The notes under the pieces: model-generated | Seen by the model: only the letters and a program-made list of their open reading frames with translations | Database searches by the model: none | Told to the model about the DNA's origin: nothing | Made by a program: the position numbers and the translations under genes | Part shown: positions 47,622 to 56,414 of the stretch, in pieces | Layout of the letters: every line of letters begins with the position of its first letter | How positions within the stretch are numbered: position 1 is the first letter of the stretch | Source: Deltaproteobacteria bacterium | GTDB taxonomy: Bacteria > Myxococcota_A > UBA9160 > UBA4427 | Direction: 5' to 3' | NCBI GenBank assembly: GCA_029261855.1 | Contig: JAJDAN010000032.1 | Coordinates: forward strand, 124,001-188,000 | DNA: 64,000 nt

Positions 47622-48596
47622 ATGTTCACCATGCGCTTCGATATGAGGACCCATCCGAAGGGTGCGTCCATCCAGGAGCTGTACGCGGCGGCGCTCGAGA
47701 TGTCCCAGTGGGCCGAGGACCGCGGCTGTATCGGCGTGCAGGTGTCCGAGCACCACGCATCGCCGGACGGCTACCTGCCCGCGCCCCTCGTGTTGGCGTC
47801 GGGGATCGCTGCCCGGACGAAGACCCTGTCTGTGCAAGTCGCAGCGCTACTGGTGCCGCTCCACGACCCGGTCGAGCTCGCCGAGCAGATGGCGGTGCTC
47901 GACGTGATGAGCGGCGGTCGCGTCAACTACATCTGCGCCATCGGCTATCGGCCCGAGGAATACGCGATGTTCGGTCGCGCCATGAAGGGCCGGGGCCGCC
48001 GCATGGAGGACTGCATCGCCGTCCTGCGGCGCGCGTTCACCGGCGAGCCCTTCGACTACGAGGGGCGTCCCGTGCAGGTGACGCCGAAGCCGCTCACCCC
48101 GGGCGGTCCGCTGCTGTTGATGGGCGGCAGCAGCGATATCGCTGTCCGCCGGGCCGCTCGCCTGGGAATGGGCATGATCACCCAGGGCGGCGACGCGCGA
48201 CTGCAGCAGCTCTACGAAGACAGCTGTCGCGAAGCCGGGACGACGCCCGGGCTGTTCGTGAACCCGCCCGTGGAAGGAGCCGTGATGTCCGGCTTCGTGG
48301 CCGACGACCCCGACGCGGCCTGGGCGGAAATGGGTCCCTTCCTGCTGCATGACGCACAGATGTACGCGGCCTGGCTGGGCCAGACGTCGACCTCGACCAA
48401 GAGCGTCGCAGGCAGCGTCGAGGCGTTGCGCGCAGAGAACGGGTCGTACCGCATCTTCTCCGTCGACGAGGCCGTGGACCACGTGAAGGCGACGGGCATG
48501 CTGCTCACCCAGCCCCTGTGTGGAGGCCTGCCGCCAAAGCTCGCGTGGCAGAGTCTCGAGCTACTCGTCGACAAGGTCCTGCCTCGCACCGTTTGA
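47622..48596 (+). CDS. LLM-class flavin-dependent oxidoreductase
   Basis: MRFDMRTHPKGASIQELYAAALEMSQWAEDRGCIGVQVSEHHASPDGYLPAPLVLASGIAARTKTLSVQVAALLVPLHDPVELAEQMAVLDVMSGGRVNYICAIGYRPEEYAMFG. Confidence 0.92.
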   Translation: MFTMRFDMRTHPKGASIQELYAAALEMSQWAEDRGCIGVQVSEHHASPDGYLPAPLVLASGIAARTKTLSVQVAALLVPLHDPVELAEQMAVLDVMSGGRVNYICAIGYRPEEYAMFGRAMKGRGRRMEDCIAVLRRAFTGEPFDYEGRPVQVTPKPLTPGGPLLLMGGSSDIAVRRAARLGMGMITQGGDARLQQLYEDSCREAGTTPGLFVNPPVEGAVMSGFVADDPDAAWAEMGPFLLHDAQMYAAWLGQTSTSTKSVAGSVEALRAENGSYRIFSVDEAVDHVKATGMLLTQPLCGGLPPKLAWQSLELLVDKVLPRTV

Positions 48597-48622
48597 CGGA
48601 ATCGCGACCGGCGAATATGAAA

Positions 48623-48650
48623 CGGCCCGCCCCCTTTCGGGAACGGGCCG
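48623..48650 (+). terminator. candidate terminator hairpin after LLM oxidoreductase
   Basis: cggcccg-ccccctttcgggaa-cgggccg, 7-bp GC stem, no long U-run. Confidence 0.4.
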
Positions 48651-48730
48651 CTTCGGACTGAGACAGGATGCGGGACTGTCGAGTCCTTTTGGAGAATTTT
48701 GGGGTGAGTCAATCCGGAGAAGGACTCGGG

Positions 48731-48763
48731 TTCACTGTTAGCACACGATGTGCACACAGTGAA
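48731..48763. repeat. 33-bp imperfect palindrome in convergent intergenic region
   Basis: TTCACTGT-TA-GCACA-CGA-TGTGC-AC-ACAGTGAA; 13 of 16 symmetric positions pair. Confidence 0.85.
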
Positions 48764-48833
48764 TGAGAGGAGTTCGCCCCACAGCTCTCGGTGCGACACT
48801 TCCGGTCGGACCACAGACCACCCGATGCATCGG

Positions 48834-50135
48834 TCAGGTGTTGCGGATCTCGAGGTCGGCCTTGAGGGTTCGCGCTGCCAGCAGGTAGTGGATCCCCGCC
48901 CAGGCGTTGCCGACCATGACCACACTGACGAGCGCGTAGCGGATCGATTCGACGCCGTAGGTCGGAGCAAGCTGGTCGCTGACGAATCCGACGAACCAGG
49001 GCCCGATGCCGAGCCCGATCAGGTTCAGGATGAAGAGCAGGATCGCCGACGCCATGGCGCGCATGTGGGGCTTCACGAGGGTCTGGGTCATCGCGAACGA
49101 CGGGCCCAGGTACATCGGCCCGGCGATGGCGGCGAGCACGCCGACCGAAAGCGCCACGTACGGATCGGGCGCCATGTAGTAGCCGAAGGCGATGGGCACC
49201 CCGAACAGGGTCGCGATGCCCGGCACCCACATGTACCAGCGCACGTCGCTCGGTCCGAGTCGGTCGGCGAGCCAACCCCCCAAATAGGTGCCAACGGTTC
49301 CGATCAGTCCGAGCCCGGCGAGCCAGCTTCCCCGCTCTTCGAGACCCATCTCGTGGACGCGCGCAAAGAAGGACGGCACGAACAGCGCGGCGCCGTAACC
49401 GACGAAGGCGTGCAGGGCGCCCGCCCAGGCGAGGTGCCAGAACGACTTCAGACGCGCCATGAAGCGCAGGACTTCCATCGTCGTTTCGGCGGCGACCTGC
49501 TGTCCGGCGTCCTGACTGCCGCGGACGGGCTCCTTCAAGGTCATCCGAACCACCAGCGCGATCAGCACGCCCGGCAGTCCCACGGCGACGAAGGCCATCC
49601 GCCAGCCGAACCAGGCGCCCACCCAGGCGCCGACCAGGGTGCCGAGGGCGCCGCCAATGGGGATCCCGAGCGCGTAGATCGACAGCGCCGTGGCCCGGCG
49701 TTCGGCCGGGAAGTAGTCCGAGATCAGCGAGTGCGCGGGCGGCGAGCAGCCCGCCTCGCCGACTCCGACCCCGATGCGTGCCAGAAGCAGCATCGGGAAG
49801 CTGCGTGCGGCGCCCGTGACCGCGGTCATCACGCTCCAGATGAGCACCGAGATCGCGATGATGTTCCGGCGCGAGCCGCGGTCGGCCCAGCGCGCAATGG
49901 GGATCCCGGCGAAGGTGTAGAAGAGAGCGAAGGCGATACCGCCGAGGAAGCCGAGCTGCGTGTCCGAGAGCTCGATCTCTTCCCGGATGTTCTCGAGCAG
50001 GATCGAGAGGATCTGGCGATCGATGAAGTTGAAGACGTAGACGCCCAGCAGCAGGCCCAGCGCGTAGCGGGCGTAGCCGGGGCTGATCGCGTTTGCTGCG
50101 GGGTCAGCCGCGGGGTCGGGTGCTGCAGTGGCCAT
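48834..50135 (-). CDS. MFS transporter (Spinster-like)
   Basis: YALGLLLGVYVFNFIDRQILSILLENIREEIELSDTQLGFLGGIAFALFYTFAGIPIARWADRGSRRNIIAIS; multiple TM segments; ATG at 50135. Confidence 0.92.
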   Translation of the reverse strand: MATAAPDPAADPAANAISPGYARYALGLLLGVYVFNFIDRQILSILLENIREEIELSDTQLGFLGGIAFALFYTFAGIPIARWADRGSRRNIIAISVLIWSVMTAVTGAARSFPMLLLARIGVGVGEAGCSPPAHSLISDYFPAERRATALSIYALGIPIGGALGTLVGAWVGAWFGWRMAFVAVGLPGVLIALVVRMTLKEPVRGSQDAGQQVAAETTMEVLRFMARLKSFWHLAWAGALHAFVGYGAALFVPSFFARVHEMGLEERGSWLAGLGLIGTVGTYLGGWLADRLGPSDVRWYMWVPGIATLFGVPIAFGYYMAPDPYVALSVGVLAAIAGPMYLGPSFAMTQTLVKPHMRAMASAILLFILNLIGLGIGPWFVGFVSDQLAPTYGVESIRYALVSVVMVGNAWAGIHYLLAARTLKADLEIRNT

Positions 50136-50355
50136 GCGGGTCGCCCATCGTGTCCCAGACGCGCCACGCGAGTCAACCGAATCCGGAAAACATTCCAATT
50201 GCAAGGAGTTAGCGAGGTCGAGCGCGAGCTGCCCCGCAGGCACCTGCCTCCCCTGGCTGCTACCATCGCTGGGCTTCGTCCCCCGTCCGGCTCGCCCGAA
50301 GCCTTGCAGCCCGAACCCGCTCCGTCCCCTCAGATATTCCCCGAGCCTCAGCCCC

Positions 50356-51396
50356 ATGAAGAACGACAAAGACCGCTATTGGGACTGCCTGGACCAGGCC
50401 ATGGAGGCTTCCCACGGCGGCCGCATCGAGGAGGCGCTCGCCTGGCTCGATGAAGCGCTGCGTGTGCACCCGGGTGGCGCGGAAGCCCACAACGGGCGCG
50501 GTGAGATCCAGTGGGACGAGGGGCGCATCGACGAGGCCCTCTTCGAGTTCGAGGCCGCCGCCCGCACCGACCCCAAGTTCACCGCTGCCCACCTGAACCG
50601 GGTCGAGCTGCTGATCGAGGAGCTCGGCGAGTTCGAGCAGGCCCTCGAGCTGTGCGACGACCTGCTGACCGGGCGCGCCGAGCTGCCGCGCCCGGACCGC
50701 ACCCTGCAGAGCGAGGTCTACTACCTCAAGTCGAAGGCGCTCTTCTATCTCGACGATCTCGAGGGCGCGGTCTTCCTGGTGCGTCGCGCCCTCAAGGCGG
50801 CCGGTGACCAGCCGGTCTACAGCGCGTTCGAAGGCCAGGTGCTGTTCGAGCTGGGTCGCTACGCCGAGTCCCAGCGCGTGCTCGAGCACGCGGTCGCCAT
50901 CGACCCGGACGCCGCGCACGCCGTCTACCACTTCGGTCTGGTGCTCGAGCGGGCCGCCGACCCCGAGGAAGCCGCTCGCTGCTTCGCCCGCGCCAACGCG
51001 CTCGACCCCCAGCACTACCCGCTTCCGGCGGAGGTTTCCGAAGAGTTCTTCCGCGAGGTCATGGACGAGGCCCTGGCGAACCTGCCGAAGTCCGTGCGCG
51101 ACACCATGGAAAACGTGCCGCTGCTGGTCGAGGACTTCCCGTCTCTCGACCTGGTGCAGAGCGAGGACATCTCGCCGCAGATCCTCGGCATCTTCGTCGG
51201 GGTACCTCGCACCCAGGCGTCGGTTACGGACCAGATGCCCGACATCGACCGCATCATCCTGTTCAAGAAGAACCTCGAGAAGATCTGCCAGGACCGCGAG
51301 GACCTGATCGACCAGATCCAGATCACCGTGCGACACGAGGTGGGCCACTACCTCGGTCTGGACGAGGACGATCTCGAGAGGCTCGGCCTGGCCTGA
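50356..51396 (+). CDS. TPR protein with zincin-like metallopeptidase domain
   Basis: TPR-like EEALAWLDEALRVHPGGAEAHNGRGEIQWDEGRIDEALFEFEAAARTDPKF; C-terminal IQITVRHEVGHYLGLDEDDLERLGL (HExxH, as in PF06262-type proteins). Confidence 0.85.
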   Translation: MKNDKDRYWDCLDQAMEASHGGRIEEALAWLDEALRVHPGGAEAHNGRGEIQWDEGRIDEALFEFEAAARTDPKFTAAHLNRVELLIEELGEFEQALELCDDLLTGRAELPRPDRTLQSEVYYLKSKALFYLDDLEGAVFLVRRALKAAGDQPVYSAFEGQVLFELGRYAESQRVLEHAVAIDPDAAHAVYHFGLVLERAADPEEAARCFARANALDPQHYPLPAEVSEEFFREVMDEALANLPKSVRDTMENVPLLVEDFPSLDLVQSEDISPQILGIFVGVPRTQASVTDQMPDIDRIILFKKNLEKICQDREDLIDQIQITVRHEVGHYLGLDEDDLERLGLA

Positions 51397-51398
51397 GC

Positions 51399-52892
51399 GT
51401 GTCGACCCCCGACCCGTCTCCCCACGCCGCCGAAGGCTCTCTTCCTGGCTCGGGTGGTGACGCCCTGGCGGCACGCCTGCGGGCGATCGTCGGGAGCGAC
51501 GGACTCCTGGTTCGCGACGACGAGTTGTTCGTCTACGAGTGCGACGGCCTGACCCTCGAAGCGTGCCGTCCCACCGCCGTGGTCCTGCCCGAGACCACCG
51601 CGCAGGTGGCAGCGGTAGTGCGCGCGTGCCGGGCGGCCGGCGTTCCCTTCGTGCCGCGCGGCGCCGGCACGGGCTTGTCCGGCGGCGCCCACCCGGTGCC
51701 CGGCAGCGTCGTGATCGAGTGCTCGCGCATGAAGAAGATCCTCGCGGTCGACGCGGAGAACCGCACCGCAGTCGTGCAGCCGGGGGTCGTCAACGCCGAC
51801 CTGTCCGACGCCATCCAGCATCTCGGCTTGTTCTACGCGCCCGACCCCTCGAGCCAGCTCGCCTGCACGATCGGTGGCAACGTCGCGGAGAACTCCGGCG
51901 GACCGCACACCCTGAAGTACGGCGCGACGACGGACCACGTGCTCGCCGTCGAGGTCGTGATGCCGGACGGCGAGATCCTGCGACTGGGCTCGCCAACGGG
52001 CGCGGCCAGCGGACTCGACCTGGTGGGTGCCTTCGTGGGCAGCGAGGGCACACTCGGAATCGCCACCGAGGTAACCGTGCGCCTCACCGCCCTCCCCGAG
52101 GCGATCGAGACCCTGCTGGTGATCTTCCCCGACGTGGTGACCGCGTGTCGCGCCGTGGGTGAAGTGATCGGGACGGGCCTGGTGCCCGCCGCCATGGAGA
52201 TTCTCGACCAACGCACCATCGCTGCGGTCGAAGACAGCGTCTACGCCGCCGGCCTGCCGCGCGACGCGGGCGCCGTCCTGATCTGCGAGCTCGACGGAGC
52301 TGCGGTCTCGCTCGACCCGCAGGTCGAACGTATCCGCGAGATCGCCCGGGCCAACCAGGCGAGCGACGTGCGGGTGGCCGAGGACGAGACCCAGCGCGCC
52401 CAGTTCTGGAAGGCCCGCAAGGGCGCCTTCGGGGCCATGGGACGACTGGCACCGGACCTCTACGTGCATGACGCGGTGGTGCCGCGCGCCAAGCTGCCGG
52501 AGGTGATCGCGCAGGTGTGCGAGATCGCGGACCGCCACCGCCTGCGGCTCTCCAACGTCTTCCACGCCGGCGACGGCAACCTGCACCCGAACATCTCCTT
52601 CGACCGGCGCGACGAGGACGAGCTCGGGCGCGTCATCCAGGCGGGGGGAGAAATTCTGGCGGCGTGCGTGGCCGCGGGCGGTGTCATCACGGGCGAGCAC
52701 GGGGTCGGTGTCGAGAAGCGCGACTATCTCCCGCTCGTCTTCAGCGAGGCGGACCTCGACGCGATGCGACGCCTGCGCGCCGCCTTCGACCCGGATCTCG
52801 TCTGCAACCCCGGCAAGGCGTTCCCGACCACGCGCTTCTGCGCCGAGTCGAACCCGAAGGCCCGGGGCTACGACCAGGTCCCCTTCGAATGA
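51399..52892 (+). CDS. glcD: glycolate oxidase subunit GlcD-like FAD-linked oxidase
   Basis: FVPRGAGTGLSGGAHPVPGSVVIECSRMKKIL; SSQLACTIGGNVAENSGGPHTLKYGATTDHVLAVEVVMPDG; GEHGVGVEKRDYL. Confidence 0.93.
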   Translation: MSTPDPSPHAAEGSLPGSGGDALAARLRAIVGSDGLLVRDDELFVYECDGLTLEACRPTAVVLPETTAQVAAVVRACRAAGVPFVPRGAGTGLSGGAHPVPGSVVIECSRMKKILAVDAENRTAVVQPGVVNADLSDAIQHLGLFYAPDPSSQLACTIGGNVAENSGGPHTLKYGATTDHVLAVEVVMPDGEILRLGSPTGAASGLDLVGAFVGSEGTLGIATEVTVRLTALPEAIETLLVIFPDVVTACRAVGEVIGTGLVPAAMEILDQRTIAAVEDSVYAAGLPRDAGAVLICELDGAAVSLDPQVERIREIARANQASDVRVAEDETQRAQFWKARKGAFGAMGRLAPDLYVHDAVVPRAKLPEVIAQVCEIADRHRLRLSNVFHAGDGNLHPNISFDRRDEDELGRVIQAGGEILAACVAAGGVITGEHGVGVEKRDYLPLVFSEADLDAMRRLRAAFDPDLVCNPGKAFPTTRFCAESNPKARGYDQVPFE

Positions 52893-54163
52893 GCGAAGCG
52901 TCCGGGGCCGTCCATTCTGTGCAGGCCGTCCAGCAGGAGCTCGGCGCGGACGTCGCTTCCATGCAGGCGCCCGGGCAGGAGCTGGCGGGGCAGCGCATCG
53001 AGCTGAGCCTGCGGCCCCGGGACGGCGCCGAGCTGGCGAGCTGTCTGCGAGCCCTTTCCGAACACGAGCAGCCCGTCGTCGTGACGGGTGGCTGCACGCG
53101 AATGGGGCTCGGCAATCGTCTGGGCGACGTGGCCGGTGTGCTCTCGACCGAGCGATTGTCGGGCATCGTCGAGTTCGACGAGCAGGACGGTGTCCTGCAG
53201 GCGATGGCGGGGACGCGGGTCAGTGAGGTTGCCGCTGCCGTGGTGGCGCGCGGCTGGGAGCTGCCCGTCGACCCGCCGGGTGGGACGACGACCATCGGCG
53301 GCGCGATCGCAACGGCGGCCACCGGGCCGCGACGCCACCACTACGGTCCGCTCCGGCGCAGCATCCTGGGTCTCGACGTCGTGCTCGCGTCCGGCGAGCG
53401 CACCCGCTGCGGGGGCCGGGTGGTGAAGAACGTCACCGGCTACGACCTGGCCAAGTTGTATGCGGGCTCGCTCGGGACACTCGGTGTGATCGAGTCCGCG
53501 TGGCTGCGGCTGCGGCCGGCGCCCGAAGAGACGCGCACCCTGGTCGCGGTCTTCGCGAGCGACGCCTCGGGACGCGCCTTCGCGTTGGGGCTCGAGGCCG
53601 CGCGCCGCGACTCGGTTCGTGCTGCCGCGCTGGTTTCCGGTGCACCCGCCGCCGAGCTGGGGGCGCCCACGGGACACGCCGCGGGCTGTGTACTCGTCGT
53701 CGAGTGCGCGGGCGACCCGGGTTCGGTGGCCCGGGACGCCGACTGGCTCGTGGCCGAGACCGGGGCGCGGGCGGTGCCCGAGGAAGCGCGCCTGCTCGGT
53801 CGCTTGCGAGAGCTGCAGGGCAGCGGTCGACTGCGCGCGCGGTTGGCGGTGTTGCCTTCGAAGCTCTCGCGCACATTGACGCCGCTCGCGGATGCCGGCT
53901 TCGGTGTCATCGTCTATCCCGGGGCCGGCTTCGTCTATGCAGTCGCCGAAGACGTCGAGAATGCCGAAGCGCTCGCGACGGTCGACGCGGTTGCGAGCGA
54001 CGTGTGCGCGGACCTGCTGATCGAGGCGATCCCCGACGAAGCGCGCGGCGCGCGCGACGTGTTTGGAGACCCCGGCGCCGCGGCCCCGCTGCTGCGTTCG
54101 CTGAAGGAACGCTTCGACCCTCACCGCATCCTCAATCCGGGGCGGGGTCAGGGGTTTCGGTGA
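52889..54163 (+). CDS. glcE: glycolate oxidase subunit GlcE-like FAD-binding protein
   Basis: VDPPGGTTTIGGAIATAATGPRRHHYGPLRRSILGLDVVLASGERTRCGGRVVKNVTGYDLAKLYAGSLGTLGVI. Confidence 0.92.
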   Translation: MSEASGAVHSVQAVQQELGADVASMQAPGQELAGQRIELSLRPRDGAELASCLRALSEHEQPVVVTGGCTRMGLGNRLGDVAGVLSTERLSGIVEFDEQDGVLQAMAGTRVSEVAAAVVARGWELPVDPPGGTTTIGGAIATAATGPRRHHYGPLRRSILGLDVVLASGERTRCGGRVVKNVTGYDLAKLYAGSLGTLGVIESAWLRLRPAPEETRTLVAVFASDASGRAFALGLEAARRDSVRAAALVSGAPAAELGAPTGHAAGCVLVVECAGDPGSVARDADWLVAETGARAVPEEARLLGRLRELQGSGRLRARLAVLPSKLSRTLTPLADAGFGVIVYPGAGFVYAVAEDVENAEALATVDAVASDVCADLLIEAIPDEARGARDVFGDPGAAAPLLRSLKERFDPHRILNPGRGQGFR

Positions 54164-55419
54164 AGGAACCCATCAAGGAGCTCGCTTCCGTCTACCAGGG
54201 CACCCTCGACTGCGTGCACTGCGGGCTGTGTCTGACGTCGTGTCCCACCTACCTGGCGACGGGCCGGGAGACGTCGTCGCCCCGCGGTCGCGTCTACCTC
54301 ATGCGCGGCGCCGCCGAAGGGCGCGTCGAGCTGACGGGCTTGCTCGCCGAGGAGGCACACCTGTGTCTCGGCTGCCGCGCCTGCGAGACGGCTTGCCCGG
54401 CCGGGGTGCCCTACGGCGCGATGCTCGAGGAGACCCGCGCGGTCCTGCAGGCGTCGGGTGCGCGCACGAGCATGGCGGCGCGACTCGAGCGCGGCCTGCT
54501 GCGGAACGTCGTTGCTCACAAGAACCGGTTGCGCGCAGTCGTCGGGTTGCTCGGCTTCGCCCAGCGCCTCGGTCTGGATCGTCTGGCCGCCCGCCTGCTG
54601 CCGGCTTCCCTGCGCGACGCACTCGCGCTGATGCCCAGGGTCCCCAGCGGACCGGACCGCGCTCCTCTGCCTGAGACGACTCCCGCCCAGGGAGAGCGTC
54701 GGGGCCGGGTCGCCTTCTTCACGGGCTGCCTGATGTCCGAGGTCTTCGCCCCCGTGCAACAGGCAACGGTGCGGGTGCTTGCCGCCAACGGCTTCGAGGT
54801 CGTGGTCCCGGCCGGGCAGGGCTGCTGCGGCGCGTTGCACGCCCACGCAGGCGATCTCGAGCACGCGCGCGGACTGGCCCGCCACAACGCCGCGGTCTTC
54901 GGCCGGGACGACTTCGACGCCATCCTGCTGGATTCCGCGGGCTGCGGGGCGGCCATGCGCGAAGCCGGTCACTGGATCCCGGGCGAGGGCGACGCCATGG
55001 CGTCCAAGGTGCGGGACGTCTGCGAGTTTCTCGACGCCGTCGGACTGCGGACACCCACGGGCCGCTATGACGCGCGCGTCTGCTACGACGATCCCTGCCA
55101 CCTGGTGCACGGTCAGGGCGTCGAGGCGGCACCTCGGCGGCTGCTTCGTCAGGTCCCGGGGCTCGAGCTGGTCGCCCACGCGAACCCCACCCGCTGCTGC
55201 GGGGCCGCCGGCACCTACAACCTCACCCAGCCCGAGATGTCAGCGATCGTTCTCGCGGACAAGATGGACGCGCTGTGCGCCGCCGATCCGGAGGTGATCG
55301 CGACGGGCAACCCCGGCTGCATGATGCAGCTGGCGAAGGGCGTGGCCGGCCGGGGCGCGCGGGCGCGCGTCGTCCATCCCGTCGAGATCCTGGACGCGGC
55401 GTACCGAACCCCCGCATGA
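54160..55419 (+). CDS. glcF: glycolate oxidase iron-sulfur subunit GlcF-like
   Basis: DCVHCGLCLTSCPTYLATGRETSSPRGRVYLM, CLGCRACETACPAGVPYG, two CCG domains (GQGCCGALHAHAGD, NPTRCCGAAGTYNLTQP); GTG start 54160. Confidence 0.93.
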   Translation: MKEPIKELASVYQGTLDCVHCGLCLTSCPTYLATGRETSSPRGRVYLMRGAAEGRVELTGLLAEEAHLCLGCRACETACPAGVPYGAMLEETRAVLQASGARTSMAARLERGLLRNVVAHKNRLRAVVGLLGFAQRLGLDRLAARLLPASLRDALALMPRVPSGPDRAPLPETTPAQGERRGRVAFFTGCLMSEVFAPVQQATVRVLAANGFEVVVPAGQGCCGALHAHAGDLEHARGLARHNAAVFGRDDFDAILLDSAGCGAAMREAGHWIPGEGDAMASKVRDVCEFLDAVGLRTPTGRYDARVCYDDPCHLVHGQGVEAAPRRLLRQVPGLELVAHANPTRCCGAAGTYNLTQPEMSAIVLADKMDALCAADPEVIATGNPGCMMQLAKGVAGRGARARVVHPVEILDAAYRTPA

Positions 55420-56414
55420 CACGACTGCTGCGGGTCCTCGCCTCGATCGGGGTCTTCGGGTTGTGGCTGTGGCTCATCCCGTGCCTCTACTACGCGCCGC
55501 TTCCGGGGGGCGGGGTGTGGACGGTCGCCGCGGCCGTCTTCGCGCTGGTGCCTCCCGTCGCCCTCGCGTTCCTGCCCGACCGTCGGCGCACCCTCCGCGT
55601 CACCGGCGTCGTCAGTGCCGTCTTGTTCGCGGGTTGGCTCGTGGTACCCGCGTCCAACGACGGGGACTGGGCGCCGGACTACGAACGCCTGCCCACCGCG
55701 AGCTTCGACGGCGACCTCGTCCGCGTGCGCAACATCCGCAACTTCGACTACCGCAGCGAGACCGACTTCACGCCGCGCTACTACGACGCCATCTACGACC
55801 TCGAAGAGCTCGACACCCTCGACTTCATCAAGGTGCACTGGGGGCTCGAGAACATCGCCCACACCATGCTGTCGTTCGGCTTCCGGGACGGACGCTACCT
55901 GACCGTCTCGGTGGAGACCCGACGCCGCAAGGACCAGGAATGGTCGACGGTCGCGGGCTTCTTCAAGCAGTACAGCCTGGCCTACGTGCTGGGCGACGAG
56001 CGCGATCTCATCCGGCTGCGGACCAACTATCGCGGCGAGGACGTCTATCTCTACCCGACCAACACGCCGAAGGAAGACATCCGTCTGCTCTTCGTCGACA
56101 TCCTCGAGACCGCGGACGATCTCGCCGCACATCCCCAGTGGTACAACACGGTCACGGACAACTGCACGACCAGTCTCGCGAGACACATCCGAAAGCTGCG
56201 TGGCCGTCGGCGCTGGGACCCGCGTCTACTCATGAACGGGCACACCGACGAGATGGGAATCGAGAGCGGCTGGCTCACGCCCCACGGCAACCTCGAAGAG
56301 ACGCGCCGCCACTACTACGTGAACCCGAAGGTCGACCGCATCCAGGACCCCAGCGACTATTCCCGGCAGATCCGCGCGCAGGCGATCCCCACCGCAGCCG
56401 GAGGTCAGCGGTAG
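55416..56414 (+). CDS. DUF4105-type membrane-associated protein
   Basis: VRNIRNFDYRSETDFTPRYYDAIYDLEELDTLDFIKVHWG...IAHTMLSFGF...WYNTVTDNCTTSLARHI; N-terminal TM segments. Confidence 0.82.
   Translation: MTRLLRVLASIGVFGLWLWLIPCLYYAPLPGGGVWTVAAAVFALVPPVALAFLPDRRRTLRVTGVVSAVLFAGWLVVPASNDGDWAPDYERLPTASFDGDLVRVRNIRNFDYRSETDFTPRYYDAIYDLEELDTLDFIKVHWGLENIAHTMLSFGFRDGRYLTVSVETRRRKDQEWSTVAGFFKQYSLAYVLGDERDLIRLRTNYRGEDVYLYPTNTPKEDIRLLFVDILETADDLAAHPQWYNTVTDNCTTSLARHIRKLRGRRRWDPRLLMNGHTDEMGIESGWLTPHGNLEETRRHYYVNPKVDRIQDPSDYSRQIRAQAIPTAAGGQR

Noticed and set aside
48731-48763. XerCD dif site
   Set aside because: Palindrome lacks the 11-6-11 dif layout and does not resemble the proteobacterial dif consensus as remembered; window context gives no terminus evidence.
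48750-50453. 567-aa plus-strand ORF
   Set aside because: Antisense to the MFS transporter; low-complexity His/Arg/Asp-rich frame.
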